64,000 nucleotides of DNA from Dryocosmus kuriphilus (Eukaryota; Arthropoda; Insecta; Hymenoptera; Cynipidae): positions 90,845,583 to 90,909,582 of the forward strand of contig CM076193.1 in NCBI GenBank assembly GCA_038277395.1, given 5' to 3'. Each line of letters starts with the position of its first letter. Positions within the stretch are counted from its first letter, which is position 1. The notes below the pieces were generated by a model, which had not been told where the DNA came from, searched no databases, and worked only from the letters and a program-made list of their open reading frames with translations. Below are positions 1 to 11,003 of this stretch, piece by piece. Position numbers and translations under genes: made by a program.

Positions 1-1731
1 ACACGCAAAACGCAACACTCTCACTCATGTGCAGAGGGGAGAAGAGAAGGAAAGACTCTCGCGAAGATTATAAAAACCGAAACGCGGAGAAAACCGCAGA
101 AGCGACTGGGGCGAGTCGCGAGAGCCTTCAGCTCTTAAACTATCTCAACTCCAGGAGATCTTCGTACTCTTTTGTAAGTCTTAGGTAGGGAATTCAGAGA
201 GTGTGCAGAACGAGATTTAAAACCTCTCGTACTGGAACACTATCTAGGTGCCTGAATAATCCCTTGAAGACGTTGCTCGTAGTATTCTATACTAGCAAGG
301 TTCTTCCTAGAAAATAAAATACGCTCTCCAGGAAGTGTTATAGTTTTTCAAACTACGAGAGGATATTGCTATTGAATAGAAGGTTTACCTTTTGTCTCTA
401 ATAGGGCTACTTCTCGTGGAGTGAATCACTAGACTGTGATTTACGATAGGGTATCTTGATGGAATAGAAGGTTTACCTTTTATCTCTGATCCGGATGCAT
501 TTTGGGTGTCCATTAAATTATCCTAATAAGCAAAATTAATTATAGAAAGAGTATGGACGTGGAATAGGCGGGGTTTATCACTTATCTCTGGCGCGGATGC
601 ATTTCTTTAATTAAGCCACTAGCGTAGAATCACAGAAATCGTCTTGTTTGTGGAATAAGAAGTTTACTTTTTATCTCTAACAGGGATTCACTTTTTGGGT
701 TGAATCTTAGAGCTACAAAAAGAGTGAGAGTATTGATTGAGAAGGCTAAAAAAAGAATCTCTCCGTCGAGAATGATCGGTATATTATACAATATTGAATG
801 TAGACTAAGATCGTAACCCTGAAGTTACTTGATTATAATAAAGAAATAAAGAAAACTCTGATTATCCTATTATTAGATATAAATTTAAGGAGTATAATAC
901 TGACTCAGCGAATATTATATGATATTAATAAAGGATAAAACTCCGTTGATTGAGAGAAGATTTACAAATAATCCCCATTATTAACAAATAAAATCAAAAC
1001 AAATAATTATTCTCAGGAAATTTAAGAATTAGAATAATAAAAGATCTACGATTTAATCTTCATTGTCACCAATTAAAGAGAATAGGGACAACTGTGTAAT
1101 TGAGATTAGTTTAGGTTCACTATTATTGAATAAAATTATGGTGTATTGTTATAAATGAAAACAAATCTTATTTCTTCTCTCGAGAGAATCATTTAAGATA
1201 ATAAGATAAAAATAATAATATTCATTGAATTATTGAGAGACCCAAAAGTCTAGGGTTTCAGTACACACAAATTATAGATGCTAAACATAGATGTTATCCA
1301 CCATGTTCAACAATACAAGTTAACAACTTCGCAATTGCAAGGTTTACTGGATCATACTGCTAAGCGATTACTGATTTTGTACAACCTGGAAATACAAAGA
1401 GATTTAAAGTAAAATACGGCTGTGATGGAATATCGGTATTCGTTACATACCAAAATAAACTTGAAGTTTCCCAAAATTCTGATTCAAGTCTCTTCTTGGT
1501 GTCGATGGTTCCTCTTTGTTTCGAATCCACAGAAAATTCATCATCTGAACCAATTTGGCAAAATCCTTGACCTTTTTCACCAAACTCTTACCTGCCGATT
1601 CTGTTCCATTTTTAAGTAGAGACCAAAGATAAAATCTTGCTTGAAATGAACAATATTAAAGCACAAATGAGAAGATTAAAGCCGAGGAAAGTAGAATTGA
1701 ATGAAAAAAAAGTTACTGCATAGAGCATGAA
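1..1731. other. AT-rich non-coding stretch at window start
   Basis: No gene is recognised. Bases 1-180 are more GC-rich than what follows and hold a TATA-like TATAAAAA at 69-76, which could be the end of an LTR or a promoter, but no boundary or duplication can be shown. The rest is AT-rich. It lies upstream of the first visible Sec13 exon, so it is probably intron. Confidence 0.5.
360..720. repeat. Degenerate ~92-bp tandem repeat, about 4 copies
   Basis: The phrase GGAATAGAAGGTTTACC followed by TTTTATCTCT recurs in diverged form near 372, 461, 561 and 652, a spacing of about 89-100 bases. Two copies share GCGGATGCATTT or CCGGATGCATTT after it. The copies are clearly related but old. Confidence 0.55.
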
Positions 1732-2455
1732 ATGATTTGTTCCATGATAGATAGAAAAGTGTATCAAGTCGTTACTGAAACTTCAGCTTCTTCTAGTTGT
1801 ACTGTGCCTGGATCAAATCCTTCAGAAATGAACAAATTAGAAACAGTACGAGCCAAAGAAGAAAATATGGATACATTTCAGTACGGGCTCCAGACTTTGC
1901 ATGTGTGGATCCGCTTCATGGATTGCATACTTCACATTGCTTATCGGTAACCATTTCAACAGTGGGCGTTCAAAAAAGATGAGCAGAAAGCAATTCATGA
2001 TTTTCGAGAACTTCGAGAAGGTAAGTAAGATTACGAGTATTAGTGAGAAACTGCTCAAGAATGTATATTTCATTCTACAAGTTATGGCATGCGGGTAAAG
2101 CTCTTATCATTGCACAATTTCGCCAGCATTGCACTAATACTGTCGAACTTCATGTGAAGAACTTTAGATGGTATTACATGCCTGCATCACTACACAAGGT
2201 TCTAATTCATGGTCCAAGCATAATCGATTCTTTTGTTATACCAATTGGACAAGTATCAGAAGAGGCTCAAGTATAAAGAAACCAGGACTTTTAAAAGGTG
2301 CAGAGAAAACAACACCAGAAAGTTTGCTCCGACTTCTATAAACGAAGACATCTGCATTTCCTACTAGTTACTGCTGATCTGTACTTGGAAAGTTTCAGGT
2401 GCGAGTTCCCAAAACTTGAAAGACCATTGCTTCCTGAATCCCAGGCACTCCTCCT
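1732..2455 (+). pseudogene. Decayed ORF of an unclassified insect transposon-like family
   Basis: Three overlapping frames carry pieces of one protein. The first piece has LHVWIRFMDCILHIAYR, the next has FRWYYMPASLHKVLIHG and then IGQVSEEAQ. After a stop and a shift, the sequence still reads like KRCRENNTRKFAPTSINEDI. I recall this order of motifs, including the 'GQxSEEAQ...RNKDF..YRE..TRK' block, from repetitive insect ORFs, but I cannot name the superfamily. At least two shifts and stops make it inactive. It lies in the presumed upstream intron of Sec13. The alternative is a decayed host gene, which I think less likely. Confidence 0.45.
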
Positions 2456-2599
2456 TTAACTTCAGTATGAAATAGTGTCAGCAAGGGTAAAGTATTTTAA
2501 GTTTATATCGTTCATATGTCGAAAGAGGTTTGTTTATAATTCCAGCTATTTTCATTAAAAAATTACTAAAATAATAAGCAGTGTCTGACGGATGATAAA

Positions 2600-3180
2600 G
2601 TATCATAACAGAGATGCATTGTTTACCAATTTATAGCTGATTTCATACAAAAAACATAAGGTCTTTTCATCAGAAAATGGCCTTACAGTATATTTGTTTA
2701 TTAATTTTGTTTAAAACTTTTTAAATTATTATGTAACAGTAAAGCATCACAGTTGAGGCACATTGGTTACACAATTTGAATTCATTATCCTGAAAAACAA
2801 AATCTATCTAGTAAGAAGTGGCGAAATGATGCATTTGTTTATTACATTTTTTAGTAACAATTACAAATTGATACCTATTAATTAAATGCAGAAACGTAGT
2901 GCTACTGTGAAAATATTAGTAAATGGTACATTTGAAAAAAATATAATTTATCTATTGAAAACTGTCGGAACAATGTATTTATTTATTAAGTTTGTTTAAA
3001 AAATTAATAATTATTTTTTAATAAAGAATAAAGAATAGCAAGAGACATTTCCAACCTCCCTGCAGTTGATTTTGAAGAAAAAAAAACGAATTCTGTGTAG
3101 TGAAATACGATCGTGCTATGCATTTCTTAACTAATTTTGTTTAAACAATGAACTATTACTGTATAAAATCAAAGAATCGC
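2600..3180. repeat. AT-rich ~143-bp degenerate tandem repeat
   Basis: A segment like CATTTGTTTATTAATTTTG followed by TTTAAA recurs near 2692, 2833, 2975 and 3120, a spacing of 141-145 bases. The copies are diverged. No coding potential is seen in 2460-3400. Confidence 0.45.
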
Positions 3181-3407
3181 GTATAAAATCTAAGAGCGAG
3201 ATATTCGAGAAAAAAAATTTTTAATGCATTTTCATGGTTAAATAAAAAAAATTAAAATAACTTTTTCAAAAATATTCCTGGACAACTTTGTTCGAAATTT
3301 TATAAGCTTTAATCTAAAAAAAAAAAGCATCAAAATTAGTCGAACAGTTTTGGATAAAAAGTTTATTTTTCCACGGGCACCTCATTCTGCAACATTATTA
3401 CCCATGT

Positions 3408-3482
3408 AGTTTAGTGGTCAGAAAAACCAACCGGCAATTCAGAGATTTAGGTTCGACTCCCGACATTGGCTAGGTGTCCTTT
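3408..3482 (+). repeat. tRNA-like / SINE-type pol III remnant
   Basis: TAGTTTAGTGGTCA resembles an A box and GGTTCGACTCC matches the B-box consensus, about 40 bases apart as in a tRNA. The acceptor and T stems pair poorly, so a functional tRNA gene is unlikely. A tRNA-derived SINE head or a tRNA pseudogene fits better. Confidence 0.4.
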
Positions 3483-3679
3483 TTTCACGGATGCTGCAAT
3501 CGTACAACTTTTAGTTTATCGAACAGTAAACCAAACAAAATAACATCAAACTCCAAATTTAAGAAAATAGTTATACATTTCACAATGTAATTAAAAAATT
3601 TTTGTCCAGATTATTAAAGGAAGCAAAATCTAGGTACCATTTCTTAATTTGACTAACATAAGTCCTACTTTTGTTACAG

Positions 3680-4067
3680 GAAAGTAATTATATGGAAAGA
3701 ACTTGGCGAGTGGACAAAAATCTATGAGCATGCAAGTCATGATTCGTCCGTGAATTCTATAGCTTGGGCACCTCACGAATTTGGACTGATACTTGCTTGC
3801 GGTAGTTCGGATGGATCCATTTCGATATTGACAAACAATGGTGATACGTGGGATAATAAAAAAATAGCTAACGCGCACACGATTGGTTGCAACGCCGTTA
3901 GTTGGAGTCCAGCGATAGAGCCTGCATTTGATTCCACGACCGTACACCAAAGAAACACACCTGCTAAGAGACTAGCTACTGGTGGTTGTGATAATTTGGT
4001 AAAGATTTGGAAGGAAGAGGGAGACAGGTGGATCGAAGAAACCAAATTGGAAGCGCACAGCGATTGG
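3680..4067 (+). CDS. Sec13: Sec13, internal exon (WD40 repeats)
   Basis: Sec13 is a beta-propeller shared by the COPII coat (with Sec31) and the Nup84/Nup107 nuclear-pore complex. The exon follows acceptor TTTTGTTACAG and ends before donor GTATCG. Its 129 codons hold the family blocks KVIIWKE, HDSSVNSIAWAPH, GLILACGSSDGSIS, AHTIGCNAVSW, LATGGCDNLVKIWKE and LEAHSDW in the known order, covering roughly the second to fourth blades. The first ~85-90 residues are missing and must be encoded upstream of the window or in exons I could not see. There is no frame break. It joins in frame to the exon at 5618, where the codon for V opens VRDVAWAP. It is convergent with SKI2. Confidence 0.93.
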
Positions 4068-4602
4068 GTATCGATTATCTTTTTCTAAAGTTCGAAATTG
4101 CTTCATAAAAAGTAATACTCACCTTGTTCTTTAAGACGTTTTCGTATGTCAACAATCACGATATATGCTTACTTGCTTTAAGATTTATCAAAAAGGGAAA
4201 ACCTTTGTTGGCGGAAATTAAAAACATCAAGCATGCTCTTTGAAACACGCATTTTTCTGCAACAAATGATCGCTGAAATTTCACATTTTTTGCAATACGT
4301 TCTTACAGAATTATCATAATGAATTCGCTTAGGACTGAGATTTTTTTTAGAATGTCAATATTTTTAAAAGTATTTTAGAGAAAAAATGATATACTTTGTT
4401 TTACAAAGATTACGAGAAATTAGGTATACTTTATTTGATACTGAAAAAGATTTATGGCTAAAGGAAAAAGATCATATGATAAAATTTGTATTGCTGATTT
4501 GCTAATTTGCTAATTTTATATAAACAATCAATTATCCCTGCTCTATCTACTTGCTCTTCGGCTCTTCGTAGCCGAATAGTGATTTTTCCGCTCTTAGACT
4601 AT

Positions 4603-5533
4603 ACTGGCCAACAAAATGTGACCTAAGTAAGTGTTTATGAAATGGGATGTGTCATTTTCGAAGTAGTTTTCCCTGCTGAATGCGAATCTGACCTCCATTT
4701 TTTGCCTACTTAGGTTTTACAGATTTTTGGATCAACTCTTTTTTTTCGAAAAATCACAAACAGCGCTATAAATGGATGTAGATTTTTTTTAACCAAAAGC
4801 GGTTACGTGACGTGATTTCAATGCGTTTTTTAACATTGAATCCAAGCGACCATTTTATTTTTGCGATAACCAAGATTCTTGAGATAATAGCAAAAAATTT
4901 TGAGAAATGGGGAAAAATAAAGTTTTATAGGAAACGACATTAAACTCAGCCAAGTATTTACGCGTTTTTCAATTAAATATGAATAATTTTCTTCGATTTT
5001 AATGCATAAGTACAACCTGAAACAGGGCGGTTGTGGGTAAGGTACAAAAGAAACAGACTTCACTAAACTGACGGTCACACTAGAATGAGTTTGAGGCAGC
5101 GGCCGGTTTCGGGGAGATGCCGTGGCGAGGCCTTATCCTCTATCCCTTCTTGAAAAAATAGATGTCACCTAAATGCCTCGAAAAATTCCCACCTGAGTTG
5201 AAATGTCTCAAGTAAATCCAAGTAAATTTTCGTAAATTTCAGAGAATTAAGAAAATTCGTGTAAATTTCAGTGAATTCGACAAAATTTGCATATAGTGAT
5301 TCACCTTGAATAAGCTGAAACGGTCGCATCGACATCATGTAACAGCTTTGGTTTAAAAAAAAACTTAACTCATTAATAGCGTCATGTGTAATTAAAAATA
5401 AAATTTTGACCAAAAAATCTCAAAAACCTGACGTGTAATCAAAACGCGGAGGCAAAAAACGGAGTATTAAAAGCTATTTCGAAAATGGCATATCCCATTT
5501 TATGAATTCATCGGTCACATATTGTTGACCAGT
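4603..5533. mobile_element. ~930-bp TIR element (MITE) in the Sec13 intron
   Basis: The left end ACTGGCCAACAAAATGTGACC is matched by the inverted right end GGTCACATATTGTTGACCAGT with two mismatches. The similarity continues inward for about 90 bases, including AAATGGGATGTG...CATTTTCGAAGTAG against its counterpart. Both ends abut TA, which fits a TA-targeting (Tc1/mariner-type) element. No transposase is encoded; the middle is AT-rich apart from a GC-rich patch near 5096-5150. Confidence 0.75.
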
Positions 5534-5617
5534 TATTTCTGTATTGGATCTGGCCGTTAGCTCATACCTTGAGGCCAATAACGTAGCCTATTAATAATTT
5601 CTGTACTTATGTTAAAG

Positions 5618-5926
5618 GTAAGGGACGTGGCTTGGGCACCAGCAGTGGGACCGTCGAGAGCAGCTCTAGCCTCCTGTTCCCAAGATCGCCGTGTCATTGT
5701 TTGGACATCAACCGATTACGCTAGCTGGACGCCAAATGTCCTCAACGTGTTTGACGACGTAATCTGGAACGTCAGTTGGTCTTTGACGGGTGGTATTCTG
5801 TCTGTCAGTGGTGGTGACAACAAAGTTTCACTTTGGCGCGAGAATTCCGAAGGACAATGGGCTTGCATTTCCGAACTTAATAAGGGCCAAGGGAATCTCA
5901 ATAATGCCGATCAGCGTGCTCTTTAG
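5618..5926 (+). CDS. Sec13: Sec13, terminal exon
   Basis: The exon follows acceptor TTAAAG and encodes 102 residues plus TAG at 5924-5926. It opens with VRDVAWAPA, then has LASCSQDRRVIVWT, DDVIWNVSWSLTGGILSVSGG and DNKVSLWRE, and ends with the family tail CISELNKGQGN. These are the fifth and sixth blades and the C-terminus of Sec13. The tail is slightly shorter than in vertebrates. An upstream ATG at 5609 lies inside the intron and is not the start. The phase matches the exon ending at 4067, giving DW|VRDVAW across the junction. Confidence 0.94.
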   Translation, partial: VRDVAWAPAVGPSRAALASCSQDRRVIVWTSTDYASWTPNVLNVFDDVIWNVSWSLTGGILSVSGGDNKVSLWRENSEGQWACISELNKGQGNLNNADQRAL

Positions 5927-6394
5927 GGAAAGAAAATGAAGAAATTTAAATGTTTTTCCCTTTCTGGAAATATAACTAAGAAGAAAGAAAATTGGCAAGT
6001 GCTTTTATTAGCACTACTATAATTTTCAGAGGTCAAGAGAGTTAGCCTTAAAGCGTTTTGGTCCATAACTTTTTAATAACTATTCTTTTAATTAGTTTAG
6101 TTTCGTTTTTAAATGCTTTATAAATATAAATTATACCCTTTTCTTCTGTATAGAAATTCTCTCCAAAAACTAGCTCTCAATGAACTTGACTCTTGAAATA
6201 TATCATAGTTATATAAACATGTAATTATTAAGAAATTTTTGTTAAATATGATAATATCGAAGACAGTAGTAAGAAAAAGTCTTCTGAGATACTGTGTGTA
6301 AAAATATATTTTTTTTTCGTAAATGGAAGCTGATAGGTACATATTAATTCATGTAAAAATCAGAAAGAAAAAAAGTCGTTATCAAACAGAACGA

Positions 6395-6400
6395 AATAAA
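6395..6400 (+). terminator. Candidate Sec13 poly(A) signal
   Basis: AATAAA lies about 470 bases after the Sec13 stop. It is the first perfect hexamer I see downstream on +, in AT-rich sequence, so the assignment is tentative. Confidence 0.4.
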
Positions 6401-6508
6401 AAATCTTTTTAATAGTAAGTGGCGACAATTCATTTACAAAATGAAAGAAGTTAGAGATTTTAATTTTCTAAAGTACAGTAGACTCTTAGAACGTAATTAA
6501 GCCACGCC

Positions 6509-6514
6509 TTTATT
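6509..6514 (-). terminator. Candidate SKI2 poly(A) signal
   Basis: TTTATT on + is AATAAA on -, 172 bases beyond the SKI2 stop at 6686. With the Sec13 signal at 6395 the two convergent transcripts would end about 110 bases apart. Confidence 0.4.
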
Positions 6515-6685
6515 GCTTGACGGGAAAAATCTCTGCGAATTCTTTGAATTCATTTAATGCCATGTTCATGGCGCTTACAAATTTAGAGCTAGTGGAAGGG
6601 AGAGGCACTTAATGAAACAGGCGCTTCATGGAGAAGGCACTTCGTTAGAGTCTACTGTAATTTAATATTTGAGAATACACGTTTT

Positions 6686-7016
6686 TCAGTCTTGCGTATA
6701 AAGCGAAGCTGTGAAAACAATGTCTCGCTTAATAGCAGTCGATGCTTCTTCCATTTTTTCTTTCAAAATCGGATTTCCTATTATAATAGCAGCATTTTTC
6801 ACATCTCGAAGTGTTTCATTTAACTGCTGAATGCATCTGACGATTATGCCTTCCTGAACGTCAGTTAATTTCATGATATTACCAAACGATTCCGCTTTGG
6901 CCCATTGATGCACTACGTTTACAAGACCAAAGCTTAAAGGTGGAGCTGTTGTCACGTTGTATTGCCTTTCCATTTTTTTCCAAATCCTCGAACTCTTGTG
7001 CCATCACATTTTTCAA
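6686..7016 (-). CDS. SKIC2: SKI2/twister RNA helicase, last exon (one-base shift)
   Basis: SKI2 is the DExH helicase of the Ski complex, which feeds RNA to the cytoplasmic exosome. This is the end of its C-terminal DSHCT domain: FGLVNVVHQWAKAESF, then TDVQEGIIVRCIQQLNETLR, then IKRDIVFTASLYTQD and stop. MTR4 is excluded by the 'DVQEG' and 'SLYTQ' forms, which are SKI2-like. An acceptor TTTTAACAG lies at 7017 on -, followed by LKNVMAQEFEDLEK. That piece and the rest lie in different frames, separated by a run of seven A (7 T at 6973-6979 on +). Six or nine would keep frame. Either the assembly has a homopolymer error or the exon is damaged. The preceding exon appears to be 56360-56541. Confidence 0.88.
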
Positions 7017-7020
7017 CTGT

Positions 7021-8194
7021 TAAAATATTATTAATTAGTAAAATAATTGTGATTGGCTAATATGCTGAAAAGAAATAAAAATTTCTATGCAAAAAATATG
7101 ATAGTTCGTCGTCAGCGTACGCTTGCGCATTTTTTTTATTAGCTTTCTTCAGAAGTCAGATGAAATTCTGTTAGTCCAGTCATCTTCGAAAATCTTTCGC
7201 CTAACTCGGAAACCAATAAAGATTTTTTTATTGGACTTGGTCCCGTTTTATTACTGATATTTTAACCTTTAATTTCGCAATTATTAATTAACATATTTTT
7301 ATTTTCAATTATGTTATATTGATTGTAAACGTTTTAAAAAAGGTTTTTTCTAAGTTGCAATTTTGCTTGTAGAAGATCAGAACAAAAACTCTGGAACACA
7401 TGATGATACTTAATTTTTTACATTTTCAGAAATGTGTAAATACGTAAAAAAATGTTATTTTTTATAACAAATTCATGTCTATTTTTCTTAAATCCGACTA
7501 CTATTTCAGAAATTCAGCTAATGCCAACTCACCAATTTTTCTCTAAAAATATTGATTTCGTACGTGTCGCCCCACCCCTCCGACAACTTTAGATTTCGAC
7601 TATGAACAAAATATTTACTAATAATTTCGACCATTTACTTTACGGAATTAAGAAGCAAAATTAGATTACAATATTTTAAACAACAATGAAAATTCATTAC
7701 ATGCGTCGCTTACTCAGCAAAAACGGAACTTTAATTAACAAATTCATAACTGCATTCATATAAGGAACAGCATTTTTTTTTCAATCCTTCGAAAAATACG
7801 GTTACAACAATATTTTACATCCTAAGGGTCGTTTTATATAAATTCATAAATTGTAAGGTTCGATGAGGGTTCATTTTGAAATGAATTTTATTCTCAACAG
7901 ATCATATTTTACACGTTTTATACGGCATTTCAACTACATATAATTTACTTCCTCATCAGAGGTATACCTACACAGGTAAACAGAAACATGAATGAGCGAA
8001 AACATGATAAACTGACTTTTTTGAAAACGCGAAACAAATTCTAAAAGTTTTCATTCTTAAAATAACATATATTTGTATAATAGTGCATTTCAAAAACTAC
8101 AGTGAAAAATATTGCAATCCCTGTAACTGCGAAATATTTTTCAGCTGAAAGTAAAAATGAAATTTCTAAAAAATAAATAAAAATGTAATCAACC
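7021..8194. other. Intron sequence without recognised feature
   Basis: AT-rich, many stops in all frames. I see no exon, tRNA or clear repeat. It directly follows (on -) the branch-point side of the SKI2 last exon. Confidence 0.5.
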
Positions 8195-9075
8195 GTATCT
8201 ATTTTAAATGAGACAAGTAGGTACACTTACAATCGTAGAATCTCTTGGGGACAAAATATGATGTTTTTTAGAGCAATGTAGGGAACACGTATTTTTCCAA
8301 ATTAAGAAAAAAAATGTCTTCGAAGTAAATGAGTATTGGATTTTTGAAGTCTGTTTGCAGAAAAACAAATTTCTTCTTTAAAACTGTATAAATTCTGACC
8401 TAATTAAAATATTTAAGTTTACTTTACAGATTCTAGTGAGGTTTATGGTCCTCCTTCGACATCTGTCAGAAATTTTTAAAAAGGTTCATAATTAACAAAA
8501 TGATGCACATTTTTTCAATATAAAAGAAGCGTATATTCACAAAAACCCCACCTTTTTATTTTCTGTAATTTTTTGATTAAATTTGTACGTCTACAAGGGA
8601 GACATTCGGCGAGGTTTATACAAGCCAAACCATTTTTATGGCCCCCAAGAGATTTTTTTCGAAAAATTGAATTTGCTCATTTTTATCACAAACGACAGAT
8701 ACGAAAAAAATATGCCCGAAAAAATTTGTTCATTTTTAATAATAATTACTCTATTATGACATCTTGCGTCGTTTGATTTTTTGAAAAAAAATCTCTTAGG
8801 GCAACAAAAATAGTTTCTTATGCATAAACACCACAGGATGTCTCCATTGTAGAAGTAAAAATTCAACCAAAAAATAGAAAACAATAAAACCGTGGGGTTT
8901 TTGGGTTTTTCTGAAAAAATTAACTTAAGTATCCAAATATTCATAACTTCGAAGAAATTTTTTTTTTTTAAATCGAAAAAGTACGTGTTTCCTAATTAAC
9001 TCTGAAAAACAACATACTTCGTCCCCAAGAGATTCTACGACCTTAAATGTACCTACCTGTCTAATTTGAAATGGA
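8195..9075. mobile_element. ~880-bp foldback element with long inverted arms
   Basis: The left part (GACAAGTAGGTACACTTAC, then CGTAGAATCTCTTGGGGAC) is repeated inverted on the right (GTCCCCAAGAGATTCTACG, then TGTACCTACCTGTC). The match continues through most of the element. AAAAACCCCAC at 8543 pairs with the inverted GTGGGGTTTTTG at 8892, and CCCCCAAGAGATTTTTTTCG at 8642 pairs with sequence near 8790. The arms are about 300-400 bases with a short centre around 8700-8770. ORFs inside lie in complementary positions of the two arms and are not genes. Confidence 0.75.
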
Positions 9076-9141
9076 TTCGGTCAATCTATAGTTAATGACA
9101 TTTACTAGAACATTTTCGTCAAAGCCATTAGAGTAAATATT

Positions 9142-9417
9142 TCAAAATTTATATCGCCAGTATTTTCTCACGCAAGCGGCGGAATCTTCCAGGACCTCAA
9201 GAGAATCTCGCTTGATTCTCCCCGTGAAGACAACTTCGAACTTCAAATCTTCGATCAAATACTTTGCTAAATCCAAAGTCAAACCTAGAGTCATACTGGG
9301 CTTTTGTTCGGGTAAGTTCAAACCAATTTTTAAAGTTTTCGTCCATTTTCTCACTACAGCCCACATTTTTCTGTTTAGTTTTCCTCCGTCAGCGATGATT
9401 CCATGAAATTTGGTACC
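9142..9417 (-). CDS. Exon-like ORF of unknown identity
   Basis: I do not recognise this protein. On - a good acceptor (ATTTTGGCAG) precedes an open frame starting GTKFHGIIADGG. It has a hydrophilic, non-repetitive composition with segments such as KWTKTLKIGLNLPEQ and FEVVFTGRIKRDSLEVLEDS. It ends either at the stop after YWRYKF or at a donor GTGAGA just before that, after DSAAC. It sits inside the presumed SKI2 intron on the same strand but does not match SKI2. It could be an exon of a nested gene, an alternative SKI2 exon, or a fragment of a mobile element. Confidence 0.4.
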   Translation of the reverse strand, partial: GTKFHGIIADGGKLNRKMWAVVRKWTKTLKIGLNLPEQKPSMTLGLTLDLAKYLIEDLKFEVVFTGRIKRDSLEVLEDSAACVRKYWRYKF

Positions 9418-9695
9418 TGCCAAAATTGTTTGAATTAAATAAAGTTTGTCTATTAATACTATAGTTAATTTGTTATTCGTTTCACTTATATTAATATTTT
9501 ATTAATATCAATATGAATTTTATATTCGTAAAAACTCTAGGTCAACATTTCTTTTTAAACGTTACTTTGTATCGAGTTCAATTACTTCAAGCAATTACCA
9601 TCAGTTGGGCGTACACCGAGTAGAGGTAAAATTTTGTTGCCGTGCATGATTGTGTAAGTCACTAGTGCAGAAGAACTCAAAAAATGGTTTCGTCA
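9418..9695. other. No recognised feature
   Basis: AT-rich spacer between the exon-like ORF and the inverted-repeat element. Nothing is seen. Confidence 0.4.
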
Positions 9696-10211
9696 TCCGA
9701 GTAAGGGGTGGCCGAAAAAAAAACTTTTTTTTGGCACTAATAGCGGCCCAACTAGTTTTGAGTGCCCCTAGACTTAAAAATACACCACAAAATATTTGGT
9801 GAAAACAAAATATATATTTAGGGGTACCTCTAGCCTTTTGTTTTTCTCAAATTGAGGCACTATATGCAAAAAGAGGATGTAAAATTATTTCGTTGAGAGT
9901 GGGAGAACCTTTGAATGTCGCTCAATTCCAAGCAGCGAGAGGCCACCCCACTTCTATTTATAGGGCGGATATATCTCCTTTTTGCATCCGGCGCCTCAAT
10001 TTCCAGTTAGGGTGCTTTGCGCGTGTCAGACTCGGCCTGCTCGGGTTCACAGCCCGCTCCAGTGGTCGTGGTTGCTTGGTGAAGTAAGACAATGGATCTG
10101 ACTTGCGATGTATACTTTCTTCATGGACTGAGTAAGGGTACCACAGGGCGAGAGTACAGGGGCTGCCCCACAGTCACCCGCAACGAGACAGACGTGCCTT
10201 TAAGACATCCA

Positions 10212-11003
10212 CGGGATTTCAACAAGAGAGTGTGCTGTTCCAATCTATAAGACGGTCTGGAAAAAGCCTCATGCCTCTTAAAGACACGGAGCGACCATCG
10301 AAGGGATAACCGCCTCTGCATTCTCCCAGCAAACGCCTCGTCGTTTTGTTGACACACAGGAATGCTCTTCAGGCTACGAACCAGTGAATATCTGGAACCT
10401 CCTAGAGCGCCGATGATCAGCTGAATGACCAGCTGAATAGAATTCCCTTGTTACAACCGTCGCAATGATCACATGAGTTCTTTATACCTCTCTTCCTCTT
10501 CGCTCTCGATGATTATGATATTGTTAGCTGGTACCAAAAATTCGATAACAAGCATGGTTCGTTTCTCACAGTCAAGGAGAACTATATCAGGCGTCAAGTG
10601 CGCGATAGACACAATTGTCGGAAACATATAATTCCAGTATATTTGGTACTTTTCATTTTCGGCAATTGACTTATCTCCTTGGGAGCGTTTGAGGGAGCGA
10701 TTTCGCAGACAATTCCGTGAGAGTAACAAAGATGTTAATAAAGCACTCTTAGTGTCAAATTGTGCCTTTCGAGATATGTTGCGGCATTCATGCGTGAGTT
10801 GGACAACCAGATAGTATGTGTCCTAGGTACTCACGGTGTACATGACACTCTCTACACCTATCTTCGAGAATGTCTTGGCCCAAAATGCGTCGATGATACG
10901 CTAAGGTGGAAATGACACCTTCTTGGCAAGCGAAAATGAAATCCTTTGTGGCGGGCTTTAGTTCGGGCAATTTAAGGAAAGCAAGCATCAGTTCTATCGA
11001 CAC
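10212..11003 (-). pseudogene. 3' end of an R2-like (RLE) non-LTR retrotransposon
   Basis: The conserved C-terminal order of site-specific non-LTR elements is visible on -. First comes FIFACQEGVISTLAYHRRIL, then the CCHC knuckle CRECHVHREYLGHILSGC (C-x2-C-x8-H-x4-C). A second frame has QIYWNYMFPT, then the restriction-like endonuclease core TPDIVLLDCEKRTMLVIEF (PD...E pattern). A third frame has LIIGALGGSRYSLV and FAGRMQRRLSL, the usual tail. Reverse transcriptase is absent, so this is a 5'-truncated copy with frame breaks near 10460 and 10740-10790. It occupies the interior between the two inverted arms of the host element. The assignment to the RLE class rests on these motifs; the exact clade (R2, R4 or relative) is not resolved. 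Confidence 0.75.

Noticed and set aside
3408..3482. Functional tRNA gene
   Set aside because: A and B boxes are present but acceptor and T stems do not pair well.
8573..8944. Two frames on opposite strands
   Set aside because: They lie in the complementary arms of the foldback element.
9142..9417. Assignment of this ORF to the SKI2 protein
   Set aside because: Residues do not fit between the two DSHCT exons, which already join in phase.
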